From positions 62,001 through 126,000 of the forward strand of contig CAITNS010000058.1 in the NCBI GenBank assembly GCA_903893815.1: a DNA stretch of 64,000 bases, given 5' to 3'. The notes beneath the pieces were generated by a model. That model saw nothing but the letters and a program-made list of their open reading frames with translations. It searched no databases and was not told the origin of the DNA. The translations under genes and the position numbers were made by a program. Positions 21,088 through 30,774 of the stretch are shown here, piece after piece. How positions within the stretch are numbered: the first letter of the stretch is position 1; every line of letters begins with the position of its first letter. The DNA comes from an uncultured Bacteroidota bacterium (GTDB lineage: Bacteria; Bacteroidota; Bacteroidia; B-17B0; Aurantibacillaceae).

Positions 21088-21138
21088 TAGTTCTAAATTT
21101 TATATTTCCAGTTAATTTGGAAAGACAGTTTTATTTAA

Positions 21139-22080
21139 ATGGCAGATTATTATTCAATATTAGGGCTTACTAAAACAGCCACTGAAATTGAAATAAAGGC
21201 TGCTTTTAGGCGTTTGGCAAAGATTTATCATCCCGATAAAAATCCAAACGATCCAAATTCTAAACACCTTTTTGAGAATATACTAAGAGCATATAATGTG
21301 CTTAGTAATCCTCATTCTAGAAAGCGATACGATAATTCAAATTTTACTATTGTATCACAAACACATAAACCACATAGGCCTGGTCAACCCAAACAAAAAG
21401 ATTATTCGTTTACGGAAGAGGATTTAAAACGCAGAGAGTACTACAAAAAACATTATCAGGCTAAAAAAAATACCGTTAATCAAACACCTCAAAAACCACA
21501 TTACAGCGATTACAAATACATTTTGTATGCCACGCCTATTGCAGTTGGCCTGTTGATGCTTATTATGTCTATTTTTAGTGCAGAGCCTTCAATAGAAACG
21601 ATTTCACAAAAAACTGAAGAGGTATCACCACAAACAAAAACTTCTATTACAATGGTAAACGGAGATAAACCATATAGCGGTTATTTTGGAAACTTAAAAT
21701 TGTATGAAACACCACATCATTTAAAAATAAATAATTCGAGTAATTATGATGCTGTAATTGCTGTGTTTGATAAAAAAACAAATAACTATTTGCAGCATTC
21801 TTACTTGCAAGCCTACTATTCTATTGAGTTTTCAAAACTTCCTGATGCAGGTGTTTATTGGAAATGTGTATTAGGGAAGGATTGGAATACAGATAGAGCT
21901 TTTTTGGATACAACTATTTATGGAGGATTTGACAGTATTGTGCAATTTCAGAATTGGAAAACTTCTCCCGTTGCATTTTCAAAAAATGCAGATGATGAAA
22001 TTTATATTTTATACGCAATTAATCCAGATTCGAAAAACAAACAATATATTAGTAACGATATTGAGTTTTTTAAGAAGTAG
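21139..22080 (+). CDS. J-domain membrane protein
   Basis: DYYSILGLTKTATEIEIKAAFRRLAKIYHPDKNP; central TM; C-terminal unknown domain. Confidence 0.88.
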   Translation: MADYYSILGLTKTATEIEIKAAFRRLAKIYHPDKNPNDPNSKHLFENILRAYNVLSNPHSRKRYDNSNFTIVSQTHKPHRPGQPKQKDYSFTEEDLKRREYYKKHYQAKKNTVNQTPQKPHYSDYKYILYATPIAVGLLMLIMSIFSAEPSIETISQKTEEVSPQTKTSITMVNGDKPYSGYFGNLKLYETPHHLKINNSSNYDAVIAVFDKKTNNYLQHSYLQAYYSIEFSKLPDAGVYWKCVLGKDWNTDRAFLDTTIYGGFDSIVQFQNWKTSPVAFSKNADDEIYILYAINPDSKNKQYISNDIEFFKK

Positions 22081-22085
22081 AAACA

Positions 22086-22883
22086 ATGCTAAAAACCACG
22101 CAATTTAAAAAAGGAACAGTAACTTTTTCTGATACAGGAAAAGGCAGAGCCGTTGTGTTGCTGCATGGTTTTTTAGGTTCACACAAAATTTGGAATAGCA
22201 CCATTGAATCTCTTTCAAAATCGTTTAGAGTGATTGCTATTGATTTACCAGGGCATGGCGACACTGATTGTTTTGGTTATGTGCACACATCTGAATTAAT
22301 TGCTAAAGCTGTAAAAGCGGTGATGGATAGTTTACGATTAAAAAAATATGTGATTGTTGGACACAGCATGGGCGGCTACGCTGGCTTAGCATTTGCTGAT
22401 TTATTTCCTGATAATTTACGTGGATTATGTCTATACCACTCTACTGCTTTTGCTGATACAGAAGAAAAAAAACGCGACAGAACACGTTCTATTAAAGTGG
22501 TGAAAGCCAATCATAAGATTTATACGACTGAGGTTATCAAAAATTTATTTGCTACTAAAAATGCCAAATATTTAAAAGAAGAAATTGCTTTCGCACAAAA
22601 AATTGCCGCACAAACCTCTAAGCAATCTATTATTGCCTCCTTAGAGGGTATGAAAGATAGACCAAACAGAGATATTATTTTAGGAATGGCACACTACCCT
22701 ATTATGATGGTAATTGGCGAATTAGACAATGTATTGCCTTATCAGCAATTACTAGAACAATCAGAAATGATAAGAGAAAAACACTTACTTTATTTAGAAC
22801 ATGATGGACACATGGGATTTTTGGAAAGCCCTAGGCAAAGTAATGTCGCTTTGAATAAATTTTTGAGAGTTTGTTTTAAATAA
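22086..22883 (+). CDS. Alpha/beta hydrolase
   Basis: VVLLHGFLGS, VGHSMGGYAGLAFA, catalytic H in DGHMGF. Confidence 0.9.
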   Translation: MLKTTQFKKGTVTFSDTGKGRAVVLLHGFLGSHKIWNSTIESLSKSFRVIAIDLPGHGDTDCFGYVHTSELIAKAVKAVMDSLRLKKYVIVGHSMGGYAGLAFADLFPDNLRGLCLYHSTAFADTEEKKRDRTRSIKVVKANHKIYTTEVIKNLFATKNAKYLKEEIAFAQKIAAQTSKQSIIASLEGMKDRPNRDIILGMAHYPIMMVIGELDNVLPYQQLLEQSEMIREKHLLYLEHDGHMGFLESPRQSNVALNKFLRVCFK

Positions 22884-22887
22884 CAAG

Positions 22888-22932
22888 AAGAGATAAAAGG
22901 GATTGAAGAGACAATTTGACTAAAGAGACAAA
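22888..22932. repeat. Degenerate AAGAGAYAA word repeats
   Basis: AAGAGATAA, AAGAGACAA, AAGAGACAA within about 45 nt. Confidence 0.4.
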
Positions 22933-22963
22933 AAAAATAAATTATTTATATTATAAGTAGAAG

Positions 22964-23461
22964 ATGAACATAGAATTTATAAACGCCCAACAAACCGATT
23001 TACAAAAAATTGTAGCAACCTACAATTCAACAGTTGCTTCACGTTTAGTTACTGCCGACTTAGAACCTGTAGCTGTTGAAAGTAAACAAGCTTGGTTTGA
23101 CGCGCACAGCGAAAATCGTCGTCCATTATGGATCATCGAAGTAGAAGGTGTATATGCGGGCTGGATGAGTTTTAATTCGTTTTACGGAAGGCCAGCTTAT
23201 GATGGAACCGTAGAAGTAAGTATTTATTTAGAAGAAAGTGCCCGAGGAAAAGGGTTAGGTAAAATTTGCCTGCAAAAAGCATTTGATGCTTGCCAGGAAT
23301 TACATATCAAAACACTTTTAGGTTTTATTTTTGATCATAACGAACCTAGTTTGCAATTGTTTTATAAAATGGGCTTCGAAAAATGGGCTCATCTTCCAAA
23401 GATTGCTAATATGATAGATGCTGAAAGAGGCTTGATTATATTGGGGAAAAGAATATTATAG
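22964..23461 (+). CDS. GNAT N-acetyltransferase (phosphinothricin acetyltransferase-like)
   Basis: VEVSIYLEESARGKGLGKICLQKAF; GFEKWAHLPKIANMID. Confidence 0.9.
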   Translation: MNIEFINAQQTDLQKIVATYNSTVASRLVTADLEPVAVESKQAWFDAHSENRRPLWIIEVEGVYAGWMSFNSFYGRPAYDGTVEVSIYLEESARGKGLGKICLQKAFDACQELHIKTLLGFIFDHNEPSLQLFYKMGFEKWAHLPKIANMIDAERGLIILGKRIL

Positions 23462-23474
23462 TGAATATTAATAT

Positions 23475-23906
23475 TTAATTATCCATTGCGGTTAACCTTA
23501 TTGTATATGCGTTTTTATTCTCAATATCTATTTTCCTGAAAAACTTAAATGTCCTTGAATCTGAATTAATTTGATATTGCTTATCTGCATTTCTAATTTT
23601 AAATATTTTTTGTTTTTCAACAATGAATGAGTCCCTTCCATCACCTTGCCAAATTTTACCGTCTGAATCATAAGCATAATAAAAATAACAACTGTCTTTT
23701 AAATTACCTTCAACTAAATTCCGTGTCTCAAAGGGATCAATGTAATACCAACCTGTGCTGTACCATCCTTTATAATCTGCCGTATTTAAATAATAAGTTA
23801 AAGCAACGTAAACAGAATTTTTATGATCATTACTAAATACTAGCTGTGCCTGAAATTTATTCAAGTAAAAGAACAAAAATAAACAAATAAAAACAATTTT
23901 TCTCAT
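23475..23906 (-). CDS. Secreted DUF1036-like protein
   Basis: Signal peptide; YVALTYYLNTADYKGWYSTGWYYIDPFETRNLVEGNL. Confidence 0.65.
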   Translation of the reverse strand: MRKIVFICLFLFFYLNKFQAQLVFSNDHKNSVYVALTYYLNTADYKGWYSTGWYYIDPFETRNLVEGNLKDSCYFYYAYDSDGKIWQGDGRDSFIVEKQKIFKIRNADKQYQINSDSRTFKFFRKIDIENKNAYTIRLTAMDN

Positions 23907-23935
23907 AATGCTTTTATTGTCTAACTGTTTAAAAA

Positions 23936-24505
23936 TTACTTTTTACTTACATTCATATAAGGCACTTCTACTTCAATTTGTTTACCATTTTTTTTCTGTA
24001 CAGTTATTACTATTTTATTTGGATACGCTATCTTAACTATACCCTCTTGATTTTTATACTCATCATTTGAAAAGTAAACAATATCACCAGTATTAAATTT
24101 AATATCATTTGCCTTTGAATCAGAATCCAACACTAAATTATATTCTATTTTATTTGGATAGGCTCTATAAATTGCCCCATCAGCAAAATCAATAGCTAAC
24201 CAAACAATTCCGGTAACAATATCTCCAACTAATGCCCCCATTTTCATTTTCCTTACAAGTGTTACCTTTTGAGTTTCGTAACCATCAGCCTTTATTTCAA
24301 CAGTTGCTCCAGCTTTCAAACTATTTTTAGATATTTTTATCTTACATGGTGCTGTGCCTTCATAGCTCCCATTAACATATACCTTTGCTGATACTGGAGA
24401 GCCGTCTTTTACTTTGACTTTACATTTAGTGCCACTAAAAATAGTAGCACAGCTACTCATAAGAAATAAACAGCTAACAGCAAATAATAATATTATTTTT
24501 TTCAT
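23936..24505 (-). CDS. PEGA-domain-like lipoprotein
   Basis: Lipobox LMSSCATIF; AKVYVNGSYEGTAPCKIKI...VEIKADGYETQKVTL. Confidence 0.7.
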   Translation of the reverse strand: MKKIILLFAVSCLFLMSSCATIFSGTKCKVKVKDGSPVSAKVYVNGSYEGTAPCKIKISKNSLKAGATVEIKADGYETQKVTLVRKMKMGALVGDIVTGIVWLAIDFADGAIYRAYPNKIEYNLVLDSDSKANDIKFNTGDIVYFSNDEYKNQEGIVKIAYPNKIVITVQKKNGKQIEVEVPYMNVSKK

Positions 24506-24650
24506 AATTGTAATTAGATAAAATTTTTTGAAACAAAGTAAATTAAAGAATTTTTAACAAAAAGCTCGGCTTTGTTTACGCTATGTTTTTTAAAACGAAC
24601 GTACTACATATTAAAATAACCGTCACTTGTACAATATCACATTAAGAAAT

Positions 24651-24932
24651 TTATTGACGATAAAGTTTAATAATAAACATATTGTAGTAAAAAGAAACTT
24701 GATTGCCTAGTTTGAAAGTAAATATTTTATCACATACATTTATTATATTATTCGATTCAATTGGTTTTTTATTACCAGACAAAATAATTTTAAATTTACA
24801 TTCGTCTTTTAACATAATTTTTCTTTCGTCAATTCTGTTACGATAATTTATTCTATTGTAATTAATTTTAAACTGCGCGTATACAACAGTATTTAAAATA
24901 AATAGTATATAAATTATAGATTTCATAAACAA
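24651..24932 (-). CDS. Small secreted hypothetical protein
   Basis: Signal-peptide-like MKSIIYILFILNTVVYAQ; no recognised domain. Confidence 0.45.
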   Translation of the reverse strand: MFMKSIIYILFILNTVVYAQFKINYNRINYRNRIDERKIMLKDECKFKIILSGNKKPIESNNIINVCDKIFTFKLGNQVSFYYNMFIIKLYRQ

Positions 24933-24935
24933 TTA

Positions 24936-25015
24936 AAAGAGGCTGCCTGAAAAAAATTACATTAAAATATTATAATCTGTAGATTACCATTTAAATATTA
25001 TTTAGCAGCCTCTTT
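24936..25015 (-). terminator. Long-loop inverted repeat, probable minus-strand terminator
   Basis: AAAGAGGCTGC (24936-24946) and GCAGCCTCTTT (25005-25015); loop carries TAATCTGTAGATTA. Confidence 0.55.
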
Positions 25016-25021
25016 CTTTTT

Positions 25022-25303
25022 TTACTTTAAAGAACAAGCTGTATTTAAATCATCATAAGACACATTGTCTGTATCAGCTACTAATTCATCATTAAGACTG
25101 TTCATTTGATCTTCTGACTGATTACAAGCGGACTCCGCTTGCTTTTCCTTCATTTTCTCAGTTAGTTCAATAACCTCTGTTGTAGATGTTATAACTCCAG
25201 AAACATCTGCAGTTGTTACACATTCACAAGAGTAAACTTTTTTGCAACTTGTAATTGATGATACACTTGCAATAACCATTGCTGTAATAAATAATTTTTT
25301 CAT
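25022..25303 (-). CDS. Small lipoprotein, hypothetical
   Basis: Lipobox VSSITSCKK. Confidence 0.6.
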   Translation of the reverse strand: MKKLFITAMVIASVSSITSCKKVYSCECVTTADVSGVITSTTEVIELTEKMKEKQAESACNQSEDQMNSLNDELVADTDNVSYDDLNTACSLK

Positions 25304-25421
25304 TTTCTTTAGTTTTTAAAATTAATAAAACAAAGAAAACGAAAGATGTTTAATTAAATATAGCGACTTTTTTTACGTCCTATTTTTAATAATAATCGCT
25401 TGATAATTGAGAATAATCACT

Positions 25422-26180
25422 TTAAGATTTATTTTTTTGAAGCAACTTTTCTAAAAATTCTTTTTTGTTCCTATCTGAAACATCTAATCGAATATCATTT
25501 TCTAACACCACATGAGTGCCATCATTTTTGACATATTTTTTAATTAGATTAAGATTTACAATATATGATTTATGAATTCGGTAAAATGTTTCGTTTGGCA
25601 ATAATTCTTCTATAAGTTTAAGTAGTTTGCTAGTAATAATTTTTTTACCGTTTATTAAATGAACAATTGTATAACTACTATCAGCCTCGCAATATAAAAT
25701 ATCAGTCGTTTTAACCATAGTATATCCTTGAATATCCGGTAATGCAATTTTATTAAATTCGGTAGGTCTATTGGTCATGTTATCAATTAGCAACTCTAAC
25801 CTTTGTTCTTTTAATTCAATTTTTTGTTTATTTTTAAATCTAACCATTGCTTGCTGTAATTGCCTGTAATCAATAGGTTTAGTTAAATAATCAAGCGCAG
25901 CAATACGAAATGCTTTTATTGCATATTCCTCGTAAGCAGATGTAAATATGGTTGTAAATGTTGGATTTTTAATTTTATCAAATAATGTAAATCCATTTCC
26001 GTTGGGCATTTCAATATCTAAAAACACAATGTCTGGAGACAATTGTTGTATAAGATTCACAGCATCATCTACATTATTGCCCGTAGCCAACATATTTATT
26101 TCCGGACAATATAACGCTATTGTTTTCTTTAAACTTTCTCTAGCATTTATTTCATCATCTATAATGATTGCCTTTATCAT
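25422..26180 (-). CDS. LytTR response regulator
   Basis: Receiver domain plus LytTR domain (YRIHKSYIVNLNLIKKY). Confidence 0.93.
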   Translation of the reverse strand: MIKAIIIDDEINARESLKKTIALYCPEINMLATGNNVDDAVNLIQQLSPDIVFLDIEMPNGNGFTLFDKIKNPTFTTIFTSAYEEYAIKAFRIAALDYLTKPIDYRQLQQAMVRFKNKQKIELKEQRLELLIDNMTNRPTEFNKIALPDIQGYTMVKTTDILYCEADSSYTIVHLINGKKIITSKLLKLIEELLPNETFYRIHKSYIVNLNLIKKYVKNDGTHVVLENDIRLDVSDRNKKEFLEKLLQKNKS

Positions 26181-26184
26181 ATAT

Positions 26185-29151
26185 TTATTTTAATGGTATA
26201 TAAATTTCAACTTTAGTACCTATTGCGAGCATTTGTTCATTTTCTAAATCCGTAATAATTACTTTATATCCTTTATTCGAATTTATATTATTAAGCAATA
26301 ATACTCTTTCTTCGGTTATTTCGGTAGACATTGACTGATGCTTTTTGCCTTTCCATGCAGAAAGTTCCTTTGATCTTTTTCTACCAACACCATTATCAGT
26401 AATACTACATTTCAATATTTCTTTTTCGTTAATAGTTGTCATCTCAAAGGATATGTTTAAAACTCCATCTTTTGTTTTATGCATTAAGCCATGCAGTATG
26501 GCATTTTCTATATAAGGCTGTAAAAGCATTGGCGGTATTTTAATTTGGTGTATATCAATAAAATCTGAAACGCTAATTGTTACATTAAATTTATCTTCAA
26601 AACGCAGTTTCTCAAGTTTCAAATAAAGATTTATAAATTCCAATTCACTGTCTAAAGAAATATCTTTTTGGGAAGAATTTTCCAAAATCATACGCATCAT
26701 CAAAGCAAAATCCGATAAATATATTCGAGCCGTTGCATCATCCTTATTTAATACTACTTCCTGTATAGAGTTTAAAGTATTAAATATGAAGTGTGGATTC
26801 ATTTGAGCTCGCATAGCTTTTAATTCCACTTCTGCTAATTGTCGGTAATTTTCTGTTTTTAAGGCTTCTTGCATTTGAATTTTTTTAACCTGAAAATGAG
26901 AACTAATAAAAGCTCCAGAAATAAGTAATATAATTAATAAAGGGGTAAACCAAGTAGTTTGATAAAAAGGTGGCGTTATAGTAAATGAAAAAGCAATTGG
27001 TTTAGACCATACTCCAGACGAGTTGCTAACTCTGCACGAAAAAGTATAAGTTCCTGGAGGTATATTTGAATAAGTTACAAAGTTATTTTTAGATTCAGGA
27101 GACCATTCCTTTTCTATATTTAAAAGTTTCCATTGAAAATTTATATTTTTAGAATCATTAAAATTAATTGCAGTAAAATCAAAAGTTAAATGATTTTTAT
27201 CGTATGGCAAAATCAATGCATTTGGCATATTACTCCATAAGTTCACATTTTTCGAATAAGGTTCCCAATTTGTTTTTTCGTAATTTAATCTAACGCCCTC
27301 GAAATAAAATGGTATTACACTTTTTTTATTTTGATCCAAAGAAGGACTGTACTCTACTAAATTATCTTTGCAGCCAAATAACATATGTCCATTTTTTAAT
27401 TTATATATGCAATTTTGGTTACAGGAGAGATTAAAGTCTCCATAGTTAGAGTTGTAATTTTTTATAGAACTGATATTTGAATTACGATCTAATTTAAGTT
27501 TAGATATTCCATTATTAGTGCCTACCCATAAAACATTTTCCTCAACATCATAATAAGATGCGGAAACGTAATCGTTAACCAAACTATTTTTAAACGAATA
27601 ATTTTTAAATGTTTTTCCATCATATTTTACAAGTCCATCTCCAAATGTACCTATCCAAATAACAGCATTTTTATCTTGATTTATTGTTACCGGCGATTTA
27701 TATATAAATCCTTGCTTTTTACCTAAAATATTTAAGTGATCATTTTTGTAAATTGTCAAATTTTCTAAGTTTGCCAGCCATAAATTTTTAGATGAATCAA
27801 GAAAAGCATTTTGTGTGTAAGCCGAAACGTTTTCTGACAGCGTATAATGAGAAGCTTTTCCGTTTAATTTATGTGTTACAGTTGTGTTTTTACATATCCA
27901 AAATTCGTTTTTACCAGCCTGAAGAATATGATTTACCTTATCATTTGCACTAGAAGAAGCATCAAATGGAAGAAATTTATTTTTATAAAATTTATATACT
28001 GATCCACTATGGGTTCCTGCCAATAAAAATGAGTCAACCTTGCAAAGGCTTGTTATCGTTTTGTCTTCGTTAGAATAATTATTAGGATAACAGGTAGTTA
28101 TACGGTTGTTCTTAACTATTTTTAAACCTTTGTCAGTGCCAAAATATAAGCTGTTTTCATCACCACTAATAGTATTTATTTTTGAATTAATGGCGTCAGA
28201 TAAATAATGTTTTTGAAATGGTTTTGTATACATTTTAACCAAACCAATTGCAGCTAACCAATAATTACCTTCTTTATCAATTGTTAAGTTTTGTATATCA
28301 ACATTACCTATTTCATTACTTAAATTTAGGAGCTTGAAATTACCATTCTTATAGATTTTAATTTCTGGGGTGGCAGATGTGAAAATAACGCTGCTATCTT
28401 CCGCTATTATTACATCTTTAATGTTGTGATTTGATTTTAGTTCTGAAAAATAATAATCGAATTTTTTATTAGCATATTTTAAAATACCCTTAGTGGTTCC
28501 TATCCACAAATTTTTATTTTTATCAAATGCTAAGCACGTGGCTGTGTTATATCCAATTATGGAATCTAAATTTATTTTCCGAAAAACTTTTTCTTTTATG
28601 GTATAAATCGCCAATGATGCAGCTATCCATATAGTCCCTTCTTTATCTTCTATTAAATCACTAACGTATGTATCAATTTCAGCCAATTGACAAAACTCCT
28701 TTTTGTTTTTATCAAGTTTATATAGGCCCGTTGCAGAGCAAGCATAAATAGTTCCATTTGAGGTTTCATGGACACTTATAAAATAAGGCTTTTCTGACGG
28801 TTTCGCTATTTTTTTATATCCATAGTTTATGAAATTTTTTCCATCGAAATATGATATGCCCGAGATTGAAGCAATCCATAAATTAGTTTTCTTATCTTCC
28901 GAAATTCCTTGTATTTCGTTTTCAATTAATCCATCAGTCTTAGTATAAGTAATAAATTTTAAACCATCGTAACGAGTTAAACCATCTACGCAACCAATCC
29001 ATAAAAAACCTCTGGAATCATTAAATACGCGCATGGCTTCAGGCGAATGAAATCCATCTGAATGACTATAGGTTTTAAAAGAATAGTTTTGAGAAAAAAA
29101 AGAGCCTCTTAAAAAAACAGTTAACGTAAATATTAAAAAAAAACAGCGCAT
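26185..29151 (-). CDS. Two-component propeller / Y_Y_Y / LytS-type histidine kinase
   Basis: Repeated LWIG propeller blades, single TM, MRAQMNPHFIFNTLNSIQ phospho-His region, ATPase C-term. Confidence 0.93.
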   Translation of the reverse strand: MRCFFLIFTLTVFLRGSFFSQNYSFKTYSHSDGFHSPEAMRVFNDSRGFLWIGCVDGLTRYDGLKFITYTKTDGLIENEIQGISEDKKTNLWIASISGISYFDGKNFINYGYKKIAKPSEKPYFISVHETSNGTIYACSATGLYKLDKNKKEFCQLAEIDTYVSDLIEDKEGTIWIAASLAIYTIKEKVFRKINLDSIIGYNTATCLAFDKNKNLWIGTTKGILKYANKKFDYYFSELKSNHNIKDVIIAEDSSVIFTSATPEIKIYKNGNFKLLNLSNEIGNVDIQNLTIDKEGNYWLAAIGLVKMYTKPFQKHYLSDAINSKINTISGDENSLYFGTDKGLKIVKNNRITTCYPNNYSNEDKTITSLCKVDSFLLAGTHSGSVYKFYKNKFLPFDASSSANDKVNHILQAGKNEFWICKNTTVTHKLNGKASHYTLSENVSAYTQNAFLDSSKNLWLANLENLTIYKNDHLNILGKKQGFIYKSPVTINQDKNAVIWIGTFGDGLVKYDGKTFKNYSFKNSLVNDYVSASYYDVEENVLWVGTNNGISKLKLDRNSNISSIKNYNSNYGDFNLSCNQNCIYKLKNGHMLFGCKDNLVEYSPSLDQNKKSVIPFYFEGVRLNYEKTNWEPYSKNVNLWSNMPNALILPYDKNHLTFDFTAINFNDSKNINFQWKLLNIEKEWSPESKNNFVTYSNIPPGTYTFSCRVSNSSGVWSKPIAFSFTITPPFYQTTWFTPLLIILLISGAFISSHFQVKKIQMQEALKTENYRQLAEVELKAMRAQMNPHFIFNTLNSIQEVVLNKDDATARIYLSDFALMMRMILENSSQKDISLDSELEFINLYLKLEKLRFEDKFNVTISVSDFIDIHQIKIPPMLLQPYIENAILHGLMHKTKDGVLNISFEMTTINEKEILKCSITDNGVGRKRSKELSAWKGKKHQSMSTEITEERVLLLNNINSNKGYKVIITDLENEQMLAIGTKVEIYIPLK

Positions 29152-29287
29152 TATTTAAAACAAACATAATGAAATTAACTTATTAAAGAGTAAAGAGTAG
29201 ATAAACGCTATCATTATAAAAATAAACGCTAACTTTTTGTTAATTAACTGCTAACTTACAAAGCTTGAAAAAATAATAAATAAGATT

Positions 29288-30370
29288 TTAATCTCTCTTA
29301 TTCATCAATTCTGTTTGAATACGAATAGATTCCTCATGTAATAACTGACAAATTTTTTCGGTATGAGCTCTTGGAATACCTAATTTTTCAGCCCATTGAG
29401 AACGAGTGCGCAAAATTTCTTGCCAACGACCTAATTGAAAAATAGTTAAATCATGGTCTTTTTTATATTCTCCAATTTGCTCAATAATAGTCATGCGTTT
29501 CTTTAACACATTAATTAATTCATCGTCCACTTCATCAATCATTTTTCTGAATTGTGTTAATATATCAACGCAATCCGGATTTTGGGAAGAAGATTGACGA
29601 TATATAAGCTCATCTAATAATTCTTTTAAAGCGTTTGGCGTTAATTGCTGTTGCGCATCACTTAAAGCAACGGCTGGATTAATGTGAGATTCAATCATTA
29701 AGCCATTCATACCTAAATCCAATGCTTTTTGAGCAACATGAGGTATTAACTCTCTATTACCACAAATATGACTTGGATCGCAAATAATAGGTAATTCAGG
29801 TAATATGGTTTTTAACTCTATGGCAATTTCCCATAAAGGTTTGTTACGGTATTTTGTTTTACCTGCATAATGAAAGCCGCGATGAATAGCAGCTAATTTT
29901 GTAATTCCCGAATTTGAAAATCGTTCAATAGCACCTAACCATAACTGCACATCTGCATGAATTGGATTTTTAATAAAAACCGGAATATCAACACCTTTAA
30001 CAACATCAGCAATTTCTTGCACACTAAAAGGATTACCCGTTGTTCTGGCTCCAATCCATAAAACATCAACTCCATGTTTTAGAGCTAATTCGGTATGTTG
30101 AGCATTTGCTACTTCCACGCATGTTTTTAAGCCAAATTGCTTCTGAACTTCAGTTAACCAACCCAATCCTGGCTCGCCAACACCTTCAAAAGCATTGGGA
30201 CGAGTGCGGGGTTTCCAAATACCTGCTCTAAATAATTTTATACTTTCAATTTGAGCTAATTCTTTGGCTGTTTGCAATATTTGCTCTTCCGTTTCTGCGC
30301 CACAAGGCCCAGCAATAATGAGCGGTTCATTACCTTTTGTAATCCAAGTATTTAAAGCTTGTATATTCAT
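29288..30370 (-). CDS. Bifunctional DAHP synthase / chorismate mutase type II
   Basis: IAGPCGAETEEQ, KPRTRPNAFEGVGEPGL, ICDPSHICG; C-terminal MIDEVDDELINVLKKRMTIIEQIGEYK. Confidence 0.93.
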   Translation of the reverse strand: MNIQALNTWITKGNEPLIIAGPCGAETEEQILQTAKELAQIESIKLFRAGIWKPRTRPNAFEGVGEPGLGWLTEVQKQFGLKTCVEVANAQHTELALKHGVDVLWIGARTTGNPFSVQEIADVVKGVDIPVFIKNPIHADVQLWLGAIERFSNSGITKLAAIHRGFHYAGKTKYRNKPLWEIAIELKTILPELPIICDPSHICGNRELIPHVAQKALDLGMNGLMIESHINPAVALSDAQQQLTPNALKELLDELIYRQSSSQNPDCVDILTQFRKMIDEVDDELINVLKKRMTIIEQIGEYKKDHDLTIFQLGRWQEILRTRSQWAEKLGIPRAHTEKICQLLHEESIRIQTELMNKRD

Positions 30371-30445
30371 TTTACAGAATACAAAGTAACAATAAATTGT
30401 TTGATATTTTTATCTAATCCGCCAATTTATTACTATCACTTTTTA

Positions 30446-30544
30446 CAAAAAATCTGTGAGAATCCGCTTTATCTGTAAAATCTGTGTTCCTATTAAAATA
30501 GGGACACAGATGAAACGGATGTGACTGAATAAAACAGATTTTTA
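30446..30544. repeat. ATCTGTG/GGATGA inverted word-repeat element, copy A
   Basis: AAAAATCTGTGAGAATCCGCTTTATCTGTAAAATCTGTGTTCCTATT / AAAATAGGGACACAGATGAAACGGATGTGACTGAATAAAACAGATTTTTA. Confidence 0.75.
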
Positions 30545-30620
30545 AATTTTATAAGTAGAAGAGATGAACTACCATTTTTGAGGTATTGTTCCAATTCCTA
30601 TAAATTACCATATTTGAAAT

Positions 30621-30773
30621 ATGAACGACGACTTTAAATTTGAAAAAACGATGCAGTTAAATTTAAACTGCCCGTTATTGCCATTTATAGATAGTTGCAA
30701 AAAAGGTAAAGACTGTTGCAAAAACTTTAAAAAAGGTGATCGCTGCAAAAAATGTCCTGGTAAGAAAAAATAG
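30621..30773 (+). CDS. Unannotated 50-aa Cys/Lys-rich small protein
   Basis: Hand translation: MNDDFKFEKTMQLNLNCPLLPFIDSCKKGKDCCKKFKKGDRCKKCPGKKK*. Confidence 0.55.
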   Translation: MNDDFKFEKTMQLNLNCPLLPFIDSCKKGKDCCKNFKKGDRCKKCPGKKK

Positions 30774-30774
30774 T

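Noticed and set aside
29200-29233. ATAAACGCTA direct repeat upstream of the propeller kinase
   Set aside because: Only two short copies; could be chance in AT-rich DNA
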